A DNA stretch of 64,000 bases from Acetobacteraceae bacterium (GTDB lineage: Bacteria; Pseudomonadota; Alphaproteobacteria; Acetobacterales; Acetobacteraceae): the NCBI GenBank assembly GCA_027482245.1, contig JAIXWG010000052.1, positions 103,086 through 167,085 of the forward strand, given 5' to 3'. The stretch's first letter is position 1; the number at the start of each line of letters is the position of its first letter. Positions 53,308 to 63,000 of this stretch are shown here, piece after piece. The notes beneath the pieces are model-generated. The model was not told the DNA's origin. It made no database searches and saw nothing but the letters and a program-made list of their open reading frames with translations. The translations under genes and the position numbers were made by a program.

Positions 53308-55165
53308 CGTGGTGCACCATGCTGGGCCAGGGATCGCGATCCGCGGGCGTGGAGAAAAGGAGCGTGCCGGCATCCTCGCCGGCCGGATCGAAGCCGAGCC
53401 GCGGATAGAGCCCGGCGACGAGCTGGTTCTTGGCCGATGGCTTGTAGCGGCCGAGGAGGCGGGTGGCGCCGCGGCGCTGCGCCTCGGCCAGGACGAGGCT
53501 CGCGGTGAATTCCTCGACGCCGCGGGCCAGCACGCGGCAGCTCATCACCCAGGTGTCGATGACGAGGTCTGGGCCCTGCTGGTGCAGTAGCAGGGCCGCG
53601 ATCAGGCCGTTGTCGCCGAAGCGGTCGCGCAGCCGGATGTGCAGCACCGTCCAGTCAGGATCGCGCGCCAGCGCCGCGATCTCGGCGTCCGTCGGCCGCG
53701 TGCCGGTCAGGTGGAACTGGTTGCTCTTGCCGATGAGCTGGGCGATGCGCGGCAGCTGGAAGGGATCGGCGCCGCCGGTCGTGGCCACCATATCGAGGCT
53801 CGCGAGATAGGCCTGCATGTCGACGAAGGCGGCGCGGTGTTCCTCGCGCTGCGCATTCTCGGCATAGAGCCGCGTGCGGGCGGCATCCTCCGTGGCGAAG
53901 GCGATGGCCTCGAACCAGGCGCCGGCCTCCAGCGCCGTGATGTACTGCGCGGGGTCCTCCGGCATCTCGACCACCGCGACCTCGGGCAGGTGGCGGCGGA
54001 CGATGTCGCGCTCCATCGGGTTGTCGTCCACGAAGACCAGCGCATCGAGCCCGATGTTGAGCGTCGTCGCGATGTCGCGCACCGCATCCGCCTTGTTGCC
54101 CCAGCCCGCGCGGAAGACGGCAAAATCCTCCAGCCGCAGGACGCTGTCCGGGTGTTCGCGGAAGGGCAGGGAGGCCGTCTCGGGCTCGTTCTTGGAACAG
54201 GCGGCCAGGATGATGCCGCGATCCTTCAGCACCTTCACATGCGCCTGGAAGGCCACGAAGGCCTCCCCCGCCGCGCCGCTGCCAAGCGCGATGCCGGCCA
54301 GCCCGTCATCGCCGATGACGCCGCCCCAGAGCGTGTTGTCGAGGTCGAGCACCAGGCATTTCCGCGCCAGGCCGCGCGCGCCGGCGATGAGCCGCGCGGC
54401 GGCATGGGCCAGCAGGCCGGAGGCTTCCGGCGCCACCGCATGCTTCGAATGGTGCCAGTAGCGCGCATCATGCCAGCGATGGCGACCATGGCGGGCGGCC
54501 ATCTGGTCGAGGTCCAGCAGCACGAGGCCGGATGGTGCGGCCAGCGCCAGCTCCGCGTTGAACAGCCGCAGTGCCGTGCGGTGTCCCCAGGGCGCCGCGC
54601 CGGCGAGGTTGCCGGCGGGATCCTCCGCCGGCAATTCCGCCAGGTTCTCCATCACCAGGCAGCCGCGGGAGCGCAGCGCCTCCCACAGCCCGCGGCGGGC
54701 CTCGATGGCACGGGCGACGGCGTCGCGGGCCGATTCCGCCCCTGCGCCGGGGGGGAGCCGCAGGGCATGGTCGCGATGGGTCGTGAACAGCCAGACGAGG
54801 TCGGGCCGGAAGCCGTGCAGGCCGCTGTCGGGATTGAGGACCGAGGCCGTCGCGGTATCGAAGGGGGCCAAGTGGAGGGCGGGCGCGAAGCCCGACAGCA
54901 CCAGCCAGAAGCGCAGCAGCGGCACCAGGTGGTCCAGCGTGCTCGCCCCCGCGATGGCCAGGCGGAGCGGACGGAGCCCGAGGGCCGCGGCATCGACACC
55001 TTCGGCCACCCGCGCCGCCCGCAACTGGTCGAGGAAGTTGGTCTCCGCGCCGATCGCCTCCCGCAGGATGGCGAGGGCCTGGCGCGAATCGCCCGCCGCG
55101 ATGGCCGCGCGGGCGCGGGCGATGCCATCCTTCACCCGCGTGCGGTCCACCGTATCGAGCGGCAT
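53300..55165 (-). CDS. FkbH-like HAD-family glyceryl-ACP synthase
   Basis: FkbH family protein of 621 residues. The N-terminal third is the SGNH-like/unknown region usual in longer FkbH proteins. The HAD phosphatase motif is LDLDNTLWGGVIGDDG with D274 and D276; ACSKNEPE and FVDDNPMERDIVR follow. The C-terminal part resembles a GNAT fold (ALLLHQQGPDLVIDTWVMSC and GRYKPSAKNQLV). Family members take 1,3-bisphosphoglycerate, dephosphorylate it and load glycerate on an ACP, feeding methoxymalonyl, lactyl or tetronate units. FkbI, FkbK and FkbG partners for methoxymalonyl-ACP are absent here, so glyceryl or a derivative is likelier. The ATG at 55165 excludes 67 non-conserved codons. Confidence 0.9.
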   Translation of the reverse strand: MPLDTVDRTRVKDGIARARAAIAAGDSRQALAILREAIGAETNFLDQLRAARVAEGVDAAALGLRPLRLAIAGASTLDHLVPLLRFWLVLSGFAPALHLAPFDTATASVLNPDSGLHGFRPDLVWLFTTHRDHALRLPPGAGAESARDAVARAIEARRGLWEALRSRGCLVMENLAELPAEDPAGNLAGAAPWGHRTALRLFNAELALAAPSGLVLLDLDQMAARHGRHRWHDARYWHHSKHAVAPEASGLLAHAAARLIAGARGLARKCLVLDLDNTLWGGVIGDDGLAGIALGSGAAGEAFVAFQAHVKVLKDRGIILAACSKNEPETASLPFREHPDSVLRLEDFAVFRAGWGNKADAVRDIATTLNIGLDALVFVDDNPMERDIVRRHLPEVAVVEMPEDPAQYITALEAGAWFEAIAFATEDAARTRLYAENAQREEHRAAFVDMQAYLASLDMVATTGGADPFQLPRIAQLIGKSNQFHLTGTRPTDAEIAALARDPDWTVLHIRLRDRFGDNGLIAALLLHQQGPDLVIDTWVMSCRVLARGVEEFTASLVLAEAQRRGATRLLGRYKPSAKNQLVAGLYPRLGFDPAGEDAGTLLFSTPADRDPWPSMVHHDA

Positions 55166-55256
55166 GCCCCCGTGCCCATCCCCCTTGGTCGGCGATGCAG
55201 GATATCGACGCGGCCATCGCTTGGAAAGCGTTCCGCTTGATTGGCGCAACGGCCTC
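55166..55256. promoter_or_regulatory. Divergent promoter region of the biosynthetic cluster
   Basis: This 91-base gap separates the leftward FkbH-ACP-acyltransferase-megasynthase-P450 transcript from the rightward MaoC-radical SAM-MBOAT transcript. It is less GC-rich than its surroundings. A partial palindrome GGAA-AGCG-TTCC lies at 55223-55234, and a TTGATTGG stretch follows. I cannot assign -35/-10 boxes with confidence. Confidence 0.35.
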
Positions 55257-55739
55257 GTGGCAGAAGGAATTGAAGCTGGGGACTGGCATCGCGTGGCAGC
55301 CGGAGCGTCATCGCTGGAGTTCCAGGACCTCGCGCCCGGCCATCGGGCGGAGATCACGTGTCTCATGGATTTGGACGCGATCGATGCCTTCGCGGCGGTG
55401 ACCGGTGACCGCAGCCCCTTGCATCTCGATGCCGCCTTCGCAACATCCCGTGGGTTCGCTGGCCGGGTCGCGCATGGGGCGCTGCTCGTCGGCTATGTCT
55501 CGCAGCTGGTGGGCATGGTCCTGCCGGGGCGGAACGCGCTGCTGCTGGGGGTCAACATGTCCTTCGTCGCGCCGGTCATCGCCGGCACGCGCGTGACCAT
55601 GGCGGGCGTCGTGGACCAGGTTTCCGACGCCGTGCGGTCCGTGGTGCTGAAGGTCGAGGCGCGGGACGAAGCCGGCGCCGTCGTGGCGCGCGGCAAGGCG
55701 ACGGTCGGTTTCACGCAGGAGGTCGCGGCCCATGGATGA
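55257..55739 (+). CDS. MaoC-like hot-dog dehydratase
   Basis: MaoC/(R)-hydratase-like protein of about 160 residues. The signature DRSPLHLDAAFATSRGFAGR followed by VAHGALLVGYVSQL matches the MaoC hydratase fold with its catalytic Asp and His. No ATG precedes the domain; GTG at 55257 or 55293 or TTG at 55221 are the candidate starts, all weakly supported. The frame is open far upstream, but that part is antisense to the FkbH gene. Its 3' end overlaps the radical SAM gene by eight bases. In this cluster it may dehydrate or isomerise a hydroxyacyl intermediate on an ACP or CoA. Confidence 0.75.
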   Translation: MAEGIEAGDWHRVAAGASSLEFQDLAPGHRAEITCLMDLDAIDAFAAVTGDRSPLHLDAAFATSRGFAGRVAHGALLVGYVSQLVGMVLPGRNALLLGVNMSFVAPVIAGTRVTMAGVVDQVSDAVRSVVLKVEARDEAGAVVARGKATVGFTQEVAAHG

Positions 55740-57354
55740 CCAGCTCGACCTCATCCTCGTCACGCAGTCCAACGTCGTGGACTATGAGGGCTTCGGCAAC
55801 CTGCCGCTGGACCGCAGCGACCTCTACAAGCACCTGGTCTATCCGCGGATGGTGCTGCATGAGGGACGCTTCCGCTCCCACCTCGACTACATCAATCGCC
55901 GTGTGCATGGCCGGTACTTCGACCAGGGGACCATGGCGCAGCGGCGGGAGATGCTGAACATCTGGAACCTGCCCTCCATGGCGGGTGTCCACCTCATCAA
56001 CTACCTCGCCCAGTTCGGCTACCGCGTGCGGGTCATCAACAACCTCGACAGCGAATGGGACTGGTTCGAGGAAGCCTACCGCAACTGCCGGCGGCCGCCG
56101 CTGGTCGGCATCTCCTCCACTTTCTACCTCTCCTGGAAGGAAGTCGGCGGCGTCGCGAAGCGGCTGCGCGCGCTGGACCCGGAGATGGACATCGTCCTCG
56201 GCGGTGCCTTCGCGAATGCGGAGACGATCAACGGCGATCCGGCTGCCTTTGCACAGCGCATGCGGCGCTACGGCATCCGCTACGTCCTGCACGCCTTCAA
56301 TTCGGAAACCGACCTGCGCGACCTGCTCGCGGCGCGGCGGGGCAATGCAGCGATGGATGCCGTGCGGAACCTGGCACGCATCGACGGACGGCTGGCGGGC
56401 GGCAGCTTCGAGCTGGGGCCCAAGGTGTGGAACGAGCCGCTGCTGTCGCTGAAGGACTGCCCGCCGACCTGGGACCAGCACCATCTGCCCTTCCTCAACC
56501 GGACGATCCAGATCCGCACGGCCTCCGGCTGCCCCTTCGCCTGCGCCTTCTGTTCCTACCCCACCACCGCCGGGCCCTGGCAGACGGTGGAGGCGGAGCA
56601 TGTGCGGGCGCATCTCGACAGCCTGATGCGCATCGGCACCATCGACCGCATCATCTTCATCGACGACACCTTCAACGTCCCCCCCCACCGCTTCCGCGAG
56701 CTGATCAACATCTTCGCGGAGTACAACTTCGAATGGTTCTCCTTCCTGCGGGTGCAGTATGTGGATGACGAGGTCGTCCGCATGATGAAGGATAGCGGCT
56801 GCAAGGGGGTCTACCTCGGCATCGAATCCGCCAGCGACAAGGTGCTGCGGAACATGAACAAGCGCGCGACGTCCCGGCAATTCGCCGAAGGTGTGCAGCT
56901 GCTGAACAAGCACGACATCGACTACCTGGCCGCCTTCGTCCTCGGCTTCCCGGGCGAGGATGACGGCACGATCCAGGAGAATATCGACTTCATCCGCGAC
57001 AACGGGGTGCGGTTCTATTCCCTCAAGGAATTCTACTACATGCCCCACACGCTGGTGCATGAGAAGCGCGCGGAATACGGGCTGACCGGCATGGGCAACA
57101 AATGGTCCCATGCGACGATGAGCCATGAGCAGGCGTCGCGCATCAAGCTCGAGATGTTCCAGTCGATCGAGAGCACGCACATCGATCCCGACACCTCGCT
57201 CTGGTACATGGCCTACCTGTATGACCAGGGCTACGACTTCGCGCAGATCCGCCAGTGGCAGGCGGAGATCAACGCGCTGATGAAGCGGCAGCTGGCCGCC
57301 GGCAATCTGGCGGCGCTGCCCGAAGCCGCGGAGTTCACGCAAGCTGCCGAGTGA
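55732..57354 (+). CDS. Cobalamin-binding-type radical SAM enzyme
   Basis: Class B-like radical SAM protein of 540 residues. The first ~200 residues form a Rossmann-like region consistent with a B12-binding domain (GVHLINYLAQFGYRVRVINN and DIVLGGAFANAETI). The [4Fe-4S] motif is SGCPFACAFCSYP (CxxxCxxC) near residue 265, with IIFIDDTFNVPP and GVYLGIESASDKVL following. Many such enzymes methylate unactivated carbon or phosphorus or rearrange rings in natural products. It overlaps the MaoC gene and is followed by an MBOAT gene after one base, so all three are one operon inside the cluster. The substrate is unknown. Confidence 0.85.
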   Translation: MDDQLDLILVTQSNVVDYEGFGNLPLDRSDLYKHLVYPRMVLHEGRFRSHLDYINRRVHGRYFDQGTMAQRREMLNIWNLPSMAGVHLINYLAQFGYRVRVINNLDSEWDWFEEAYRNCRRPPLVGISSTFYLSWKEVGGVAKRLRALDPEMDIVLGGAFANAETINGDPAAFAQRMRRYGIRYVLHAFNSETDLRDLLAARRGNAAMDAVRNLARIDGRLAGGSFELGPKVWNEPLLSLKDCPPTWDQHHLPFLNRTIQIRTASGCPFACAFCSYPTTAGPWQTVEAEHVRAHLDSLMRIGTIDRIIFIDDTFNVPPHRFRELINIFAEYNFEWFSFLRVQYVDDEVVRMMKDSGCKGVYLGIESASDKVLRNMNKRATSRQFAEGVQLLNKHDIDYLAAFVLGFPGEDDGTIQENIDFIRDNGVRFYSLKEFYYMPHTLVHEKRAEYGLTGMGNKWSHATMSHEQASRIKLEMFQSIESTHIDPDTSLWYMAYLYDQGYDFAQIRQWQAEINALMKRQLAAGNLAALPEAAEFTQAAE

Positions 57355-57355
57355 C

Positions 57356-58702
57356 TTGCCGCCGGCCTGGGACCTCGTCTCTCCGGTATTCCTGCTGATC
57401 GCGGTCGCGCTGGTGCTGGCGCGGCGCGCGCGGGCGGTGGCCTTTGTCGCGGGCGGGCTGGCGCTGGTGGCCTGGCTGGCGCCGGTGCCGGCCGCGATGC
57501 TGCCGGTACCGGCCATGGCGCTGGCGGGATGCGCGATGCTGCGCCCCGTCGCGCGGCGGCCCGGCCTGCTGCCGGCGGCGATCCTGGCGCTGGTCGGGCT
57601 GTTCCTGCTGGCGCGGGAGGGGCTGCCCGCGCTGGGTTGGCTGCCACCGATCGGCCTCGGCGGCAGCATCGGGCTCTCCTACGTGATGTTCCGCCTGATC
57701 CAGCTGCTGGCCGATGCGGCGGAGGGCGAGGCGCCGGCCGATGCGCCGCTGCTGCCGCTGCTGGCCTGGTTGCTCTTCCCGCCGAGCCTGCTGGCGGGAC
57801 CGATCGCACGGGCGCAGGATTTTCTCCAGGATCTGTCGGCGCCGGCTTCCTGGCCCTCACGGGACACCTGGCTGCGGCATGGCGCGGGGATCGCGGGCGG
57901 GCTGTTCGGGGTGGTGGTGCTGGCGGCGGCGCCGTGGTGGGTGTTCCGGCAGGGGCTCGCCTCGCCCGATGCCGTGGGGCTGGCGGGGGCGGCGCTGGGC
58001 TTCGCGGCCTGGCTCTGGATCAGCTTCGCCGGCTATTCGCGGCTTGCCGTTTCTCTCGCCGCGCTGATGGGCGTGCGGCTGCCGGAGAATTTCGACCGGC
58101 CCTGGGCGGCGGAGACCATGCTGGCGGTCTGGTCGCGCTGGCACATCAGCCTGTCGGACTGGTTCCGCCTCTATGTCTTCAACCCGCTGCTGAAATGGCT
58201 TTTGGCGAAGACGGGCGCGACGAAGCAGGCGCATTGGCTGGGCGCGGTCGCCTATTGCGGCACCTTCCTGCTGATGGGGCTGTGGCACGGCATCGGCTGG
58301 CGTTTCGCGCTTTACGGCCTGCTGCTTGGCGTCGCGGCGGGCGTGAACAAGGTGGCGCAGACGCTGCTGGCAAGGCGGCTGGGCAAGCAGCGCTATGCGA
58401 GCCTGAAGCTGCGGCGGGACTACGCGCTGGCGTCCTCGGTCGGCGCGGTCGGCAGCTTCGTCATGGCGCTGATGTTTCTCTGGCTGCCGTCGGAGGCCGT
58501 TTCCCTGGCCATCCTGCCGGCGGCGCTGATCGTGGCAGCAGTGCTGGCGGCGTTGCTGCCCGCCGGCCGCGTCGTCGCGGATCGCGCCGCGCCCTGGATC
58601 GACGCCCATCGCGATGGGCTTGCGATCGCGCAACTGGTGGTGCTCGCGGCGGCGCTCACCCTCGGGCTCGCACCGCCGCCGCTGCTCTACCAGTTCTTCT
58701 GA
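57356..58702 (+). CDS. MBOAT-family membrane O-acyltransferase
   Basis: Membrane-bound O-acyltransferase of 448 residues with about ten hydrophobic segments. The MBOAT motif appears as AVWSRWHISLSDWFRLYVF, and the catalytic histidine is in LMGLWHGIGWRFALYGLLLG. Family members such as DltB and AlgI move acyl groups from carriers to hydroxyls, often drawing on an acyl carrier protein. The start appears to be a TTG at 57356, one base after the radical SAM stop. In a cluster with discrete ACPs it might acylate the product or a lipid with an ACP-borne group; that is inferred. It ends three bases before the convergent methyltransferase. Confidence 0.85.
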   Translation: MPPAWDLVSPVFLLIAVALVLARRARAVAFVAGGLALVAWLAPVPAAMLPVPAMALAGCAMLRPVARRPGLLPAAILALVGLFLLAREGLPALGWLPPIGLGGSIGLSYVMFRLIQLLADAAEGEAPADAPLLPLLAWLLFPPSLLAGPIARAQDFLQDLSAPASWPSRDTWLRHGAGIAGGLFGVVVLAAAPWWVFRQGLASPDAVGLAGAALGFAAWLWISFAGYSRLAVSLAALMGVRLPENFDRPWAAETMLAVWSRWHISLSDWFRLYVFNPLLKWLLAKTGATKQAHWLGAVAYCGTFLLMGLWHGIGWRFALYGLLLGVAAGVNKVAQTLLARRLGKQRYASLKLRRDYALASSVGAVGSFVMALMFLWLPSEAVSLAILPAALIVAAVLAALLPAGRVVADRAAPWIDAHRDGLAIAQLVVLAAALTLGLAPPPLLYQFF

Positions 58703-58705
58703 ACC

Positions 58706-59602
58706 TCAGCCCGGCTTCCGCGCCGTCGCCAGCACGTAGTCATAGGCGCTGTAGACCTTGTCGTGGCTGAAGCGCAGCGAGAGCTTGTAGGGCATGCGCG
58801 CGATGGGGTGGAAACGCTGCAGCATCTCCGGGTCCGACGCCATGAAGCGGTGCAGGCCGGGATAGACCTCGTGCCGGATGGAGCGGACCTCGACATCGAC
58901 GAAGCCGGCGGCGCGGAGCTTCGCGGCGTAGCTGGCGCGGTCATCCGCATTGGCGTCGGGCACCGCGTATTTCTGCATGAAGAACTTCCAGTTGAAGTCC
59001 TGCACGCGGCGGCCGAAGGCGCTGGGCTCCGGGTCGTTGCGGATCACATCGGCCAGGGAGAGGCGTCCCCCCGGCCGCAGCACGCGCATCGCCTCCCCGA
59101 AGAACTGCTCCCGCGTGTCGAAATGGAAGGCGCATTCGACGCCGAGCACCGCATCGGCGCTGGCATCGGGCAGCGGCATGGCGGTGGCGGAGGCCTCCAG
59201 CAGCGTGATGCGGTCGGCCATGCCCGCCTCCGCCACGCGCTGCTGCCCCGTCAGCACCTGGGACGTCGTGACGTTGAGCCCGGTGATGGAGCGTGGCGCC
59301 AGGCGCTGCATCCAGAGCATGTCCTGGTCGGCGAAGCCGAAGCCGACATCGACGACATCCATCCCGGGCCCGACCCCGCCGCTCTCCGCCACCAGCATCG
59401 CCATGGCCTCACACGCCTCGTCGATCGTCGACGCGTCCCGCCAGTAGCCGAGGTTCAAATAGAGCCCCCGCTTGCTGAAGGAATGGGTGGAGACGAGTTC
59501 GTAGATGTCCCGCGCGCTCATGCGCTTGAAGGGCGTGTAGAACCAGAGGAGGTAATCGAGCGCCTCGCGCAGCTTGCCGCGGGCGGGGATCGTTGTGCTC
59601 AT
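58706..59602 (-). CDS. SAM-dependent methyltransferase
   Basis: Class I methyltransferase of 298 residues. The SAM-binding motif I is VVDVGFGFADQD, a form seen in small-molecule O-methyltransferases related to EryG and in sterol/MPBQ-type methyltransferases; ASATAMPLPDASADAVLGVE and EAMRVLRPGGRLSLADVIRN give motifs II and III. The ATG overlaps the stop of the oxidase gene (ATGA), so it lies downstream of PKS 2 and the oxidase in one operon. Probable tailoring O-methyltransferase of the polyketide-peptide product. Confidence 0.85.
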   Translation of the reverse strand: MSTTIPARGKLREALDYLLWFYTPFKRMSARDIYELVSTHSFSKRGLYLNLGYWRDASTIDEACEAMAMLVAESGGVGPGMDVVDVGFGFADQDMLWMQRLAPRSITGLNVTTSQVLTGQQRVAEAGMADRITLLEASATAMPLPDASADAVLGVECAFHFDTREQFFGEAMRVLRPGGRLSLADVIRNDPEPSAFGRRVQDFNWKFFMQKYAVPDANADDRASYAAKLRAAGFVDVEVRSIRHEVYPGLHRFMASDPEMLQRFHPIARMPYKLSLRFSHDKVYSAYDYVLATARKPG

Positions 59603-60078
59603 GCCGCGGCGACCCGCAGCGCGAGCAGCGGCTTGTGCGAAGCCTCCAGCGCCAGCGCGGCATCGAGCGTGGCGCGGTCCCAGCCGGCGGGGTCGCCGGC
59701 ATCGGCGAGTGTCAGCCCCGCCTCGGCGGCGGCATCCTCCAGCGCGGCGCTCATGTATCCCGCTTCCAGCATGCAGAAATCCTCCGACAGGGCGCCATAG
59801 ACGGGTTCGATCGCGGCCATCTGCGCGACCAGCAGCAGCAGCGCCCCATCGCCGGCCGGCCTGTCGGAAACGGGGGCGAGCGCATGCGCTTCCGGGTCAT
59901 GGTAGTGGCAGCCAGACGGCAAGCCGGGCAGGCCGGGCGTAGGCACGGACAGATAGGCCTGCACGGGATAGAGCGTGCCGGCGGAGGCGTAGCGGTATTT
60001 CGGCAGCGGGCCCGGCCGGCTCGCCAGCATGCCGAGCAGCCGGCCGAGGCTGTCCACGGAAAGCTCAGCCACGGCCAT
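59599..60078 (-). CDS. Stand-alone nitroreductase/SagB-like flavin oxidase (thiazoline oxidase type)
   Basis: Protein of 159 residues resembling the FMN-dependent oxidase (Ox) domains that oxidise thiazolines to thiazoles in NRPS lines. KYRYASAGTLYPVQAYL carries the FMN-contact SAGxLYP motif, followed by GCHYHDPEAHAL, AAIEPVYGALSEDFCMLEAGYM and a C-terminal LEASHKPLLALRV. It lacks the family's N-terminal RxSxRxF segment, and that segment is present in the insert of the megasynthase adenylation domain, which conversely lacks the SAGxLYP part. The two may work together. Its start overlaps the end of PKS 2 by 14 bases. Confidence 0.78.
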   Translation of the reverse strand: MAVAELSVDSLGRLLGMLASRPGPLPKYRYASAGTLYPVQAYLSVPTPGLPGLPSGCHYHDPEAHALAPVSDRPAGDGALLLLVAQMAAIEPVYGALSEDFCMLEAGYMSAALEDAAAEAGLTLADAGDPAGWDRATLDAALALEASHKPLLALRVAAA

Positions 60079-63000
60079 CCTCCGTCGCCAGCGCGAATTC
60101 CTGCGCGATGAGCGCCATCATCTCATCCTCCGACATGCGCATGACACTGGCCTCGATCTCGTCATCCGGGGGGGGCGGCGGTGGGGCGGGGCGCGGCGTG
60201 GCCTCAGGCGGCGGGGCGTCGAGGCCGAGGACCTCCGCCAGATGCGCCGCCAGCGTCTCCACCGTCGGGTAGCTGAACAGCAGCGTCGCGGGCAGCGTCA
60301 GGCCGAGCCCGTCGCCGAGCGCCTTCCGCAGTTCCAGCGCCATCAGGCTGTCGAGGCCGGCATCGCTGAGCGGCTGGTCGAGGGCCAGGGCCTCCCCGGC
60401 GCCGACGCGGAGCACGCGCGCGGCCTCCGCCGCCACGAAGGCGGCGAGCGCGTCGCGGCTGGCGCGGGGATCGGCGCCGGTGGCCACGGCGCGCGGCCGT
60501 GCGGCGGCGGCGCGGGGTGGCGCGACGGCCGCGAAGAAGCCTGGTACCGCGGCGCCATAGCCCGCGAGGAAGCGCGGCCAGTCGATGGCGGCGACCAGCA
60601 GCCGCGGCTTGCCGGCGGCGATGGCGCGGCCGAGGGCGCCGAGCGCGTCCTTCGGCGCCATCAGCGCCGCACCCGCGGCCGTCAGCCGTGCCCCGGCGGG
60701 GGTGGCGGCGACGGCGCCGGCCTCGCCCCAGGCGCCCCAATCGATGCAGAGGCCGGGCAGGCCGCGCGCCTGCCGCGCATGGGCCATCGCGCCCAGCACC
60801 GCATTGGCCGCGGCATGCGCGCCCTGGCCGGCATTGCCGATCAGCCCGGCGGAGGAGCCGAATAGGACGAAGGCGTCGAGTGTCCTGCCCTCCGTCGCGG
60901 CCTCCAGGTTCAGCGCGCCCTGCACCTTGGCGGCCGCGACCTTCGCCAGGTCTTCGCGGGTGAGGCGGAGGATGGCGCCATCGCTCAGGCTGCCGGCCAG
61001 GTGGAAGACACCGCGGAGTGGCGGGCCCTCGGCCTCGATCGCCGCGACGACCCGTCGCACCGCCTCGGGCTCGGCCACGTCGCCGATCATGACGTCGCAG
61101 CGCGGCGGCAGGGCCGGGCCGGCATGCGGGCGGCGCGCCATCAGCACGACCCGCTCCGCCCCGCGGGCCAGCAGCCATTCGGCCAGCAGCGGGCCGAGGC
61201 CGCCGAGGCCGCCGGTGACGAGGTGGGTGCCGCTGGTCGTGAAGCCCGGGCCGGGCGGCAGCGCGACGCGCTTGAGGCGCGGCACGTGCCAGGCGCCGTC
61301 GCGCCAGGCGGCCTCGCGCTCCCCCTCGGGCGGGGGCGGCGGGGACTCGCCGGGCGGCAGGTCGAGCAGGCGGAGGTCGAGTTCCGGGTGTTCCAGCGCG
61401 ACGACGCGGCCGAGGCCGATGATGGCGGCAAGGTCCGGCCGGGCGAGGGGGCCGACCGGCTGCGCGGCGCGGGTCAGCAGGTGCAGCGCCGGTGCCTCGC
61501 TGGCCGTCGCGGCCGCCTGCGCGGCGCTCAGCGCTTCGGCGGCGCCGGCGGGCTCCACCACGCGCAGCGCGCGCGCGGGGAGGGGGGCGCGGGCGATGGC
61601 GATGGCCTGGGCGCCGCCGGGGGCGGGCACGATCTCCACCGCGCCGAAGCGTTCCGCCAGCACGGCCTGCCAGGAATCCGGCGACAGCAGCGGGTGGTCG
61701 GGGCGGAGCGTGGTGTCGGCGAAGCGCCACCAGCCGGGGGTGGAGCCGAAGACCAGGTCGGCCCAGTTGCTGCGGCGGCAGGCTTCCAGCAGCAGCAGCG
61801 CGCCGCCGGGCGCGAGCAGGCTGGCGGCGTGGCGCAGGCTGTCGCGGATGTCCCGCGTCGCGTGCAGCACGTTGCTGGCGACGACCAGGTCGAAGCTGCC
61901 GGGCGCAAAACCCTGGGAGTCGGGGGCGCGTTCGATGTCGAGCGGCAGCGCGGCCGCGATGGCCGTGCCGAAGCGCGCCGTCGCGGCATCCAGGAAGCCC
62001 GCCGAGATGTCGGTGAAGGTGATGGCGAGGCGGTCCGCGAGCCCTGCCTCCACCAGTGCCGCGACCAGCGCGCCGGTGCCGGCGCCGATCTCCAGCAGGC
62101 GCAGCCTGCGGCCGTCCGGCAGCGCCGCCACGGCCTGCCCGATCGCGGCGACCAGCATGGCGTTCAGCATGCGGGCGAAGGGCGGGTCGGCGTAGATGGA
62201 GCCGCCATTGCCGAAGATCGCAGCCAGCGCATCAGCCTCGCCCCGCAGCACGGCGGGCAGCGCGTTGCCGGCGCGGCGGGCGAGCGCGATTTCCATCCGG
62301 TCGCCATGCCGGGCGGTGAGGGTCGCGGCCAGCGCGTCAGGGTCGGTGGCGCCGCCCTGTGCCATGGCGGGAAGGTGGCGATGGAGGCGCGTGAGGGCCG
62401 GCGTGACGGCGGCCTCCGGCACCGCGCAGGCGCGGGCGGCGTAACCGGCGGCAAGCGATTCCAGAGCCTCGGCGAAGCCGGGTTCCTCGGCCGGCGCGGT
62501 GGCGGCGCCGGCGTGGGCGGCGGCCTCGCCGAGCGGCGGGATGCGCGTCTCGGGCGGCAGCGCGACCCACTCGACCTCATAGGTCCAGCGGTCGGAGGGG
62601 TCGGCGACGCCAGCCTCGATCCGGCGGATGGTGAGGCCGGTGACGGTCATGACGGGGGCGCCGTCAGTGTCGATGATCTCGACATCGCCGGTGGCGACGC
62701 CACCGCCGCTGGCTGGGCGCGCGCGGACCCAGGCGCGCACGGGGCCAGCATGGGGCTTGTGCAGCGCGACGGCATCGATGGCGAGCGGCAGGAAGGCGCC
62801 GGATTCGCCCTGGCCGCTGAAGGTGGCGCCGAGCGCCTGGAAGCAGGCATCGAGCAGCGCGGGATGCAGTGGCGCGATGGCGGGCGTGCCCTCCGGCAGC
62901 TCGACATCGACGATGGCCTCCCCCTGGCCGCGGAAGACCCTTCGAATGCCGCGGAAGGTTGGGCCCAGGGTGATGCCGCGCTCCGCCAGCATGGCGTGCA

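Noticed and set aside
53374..55739. Long plus-strand frame leading into the MaoC gene as an N-terminal fusion domain
   Set aside because: The upstream part is antisense to the FkbH-like gene and shows no fold signature; only the last ~160 codons resemble MaoC.
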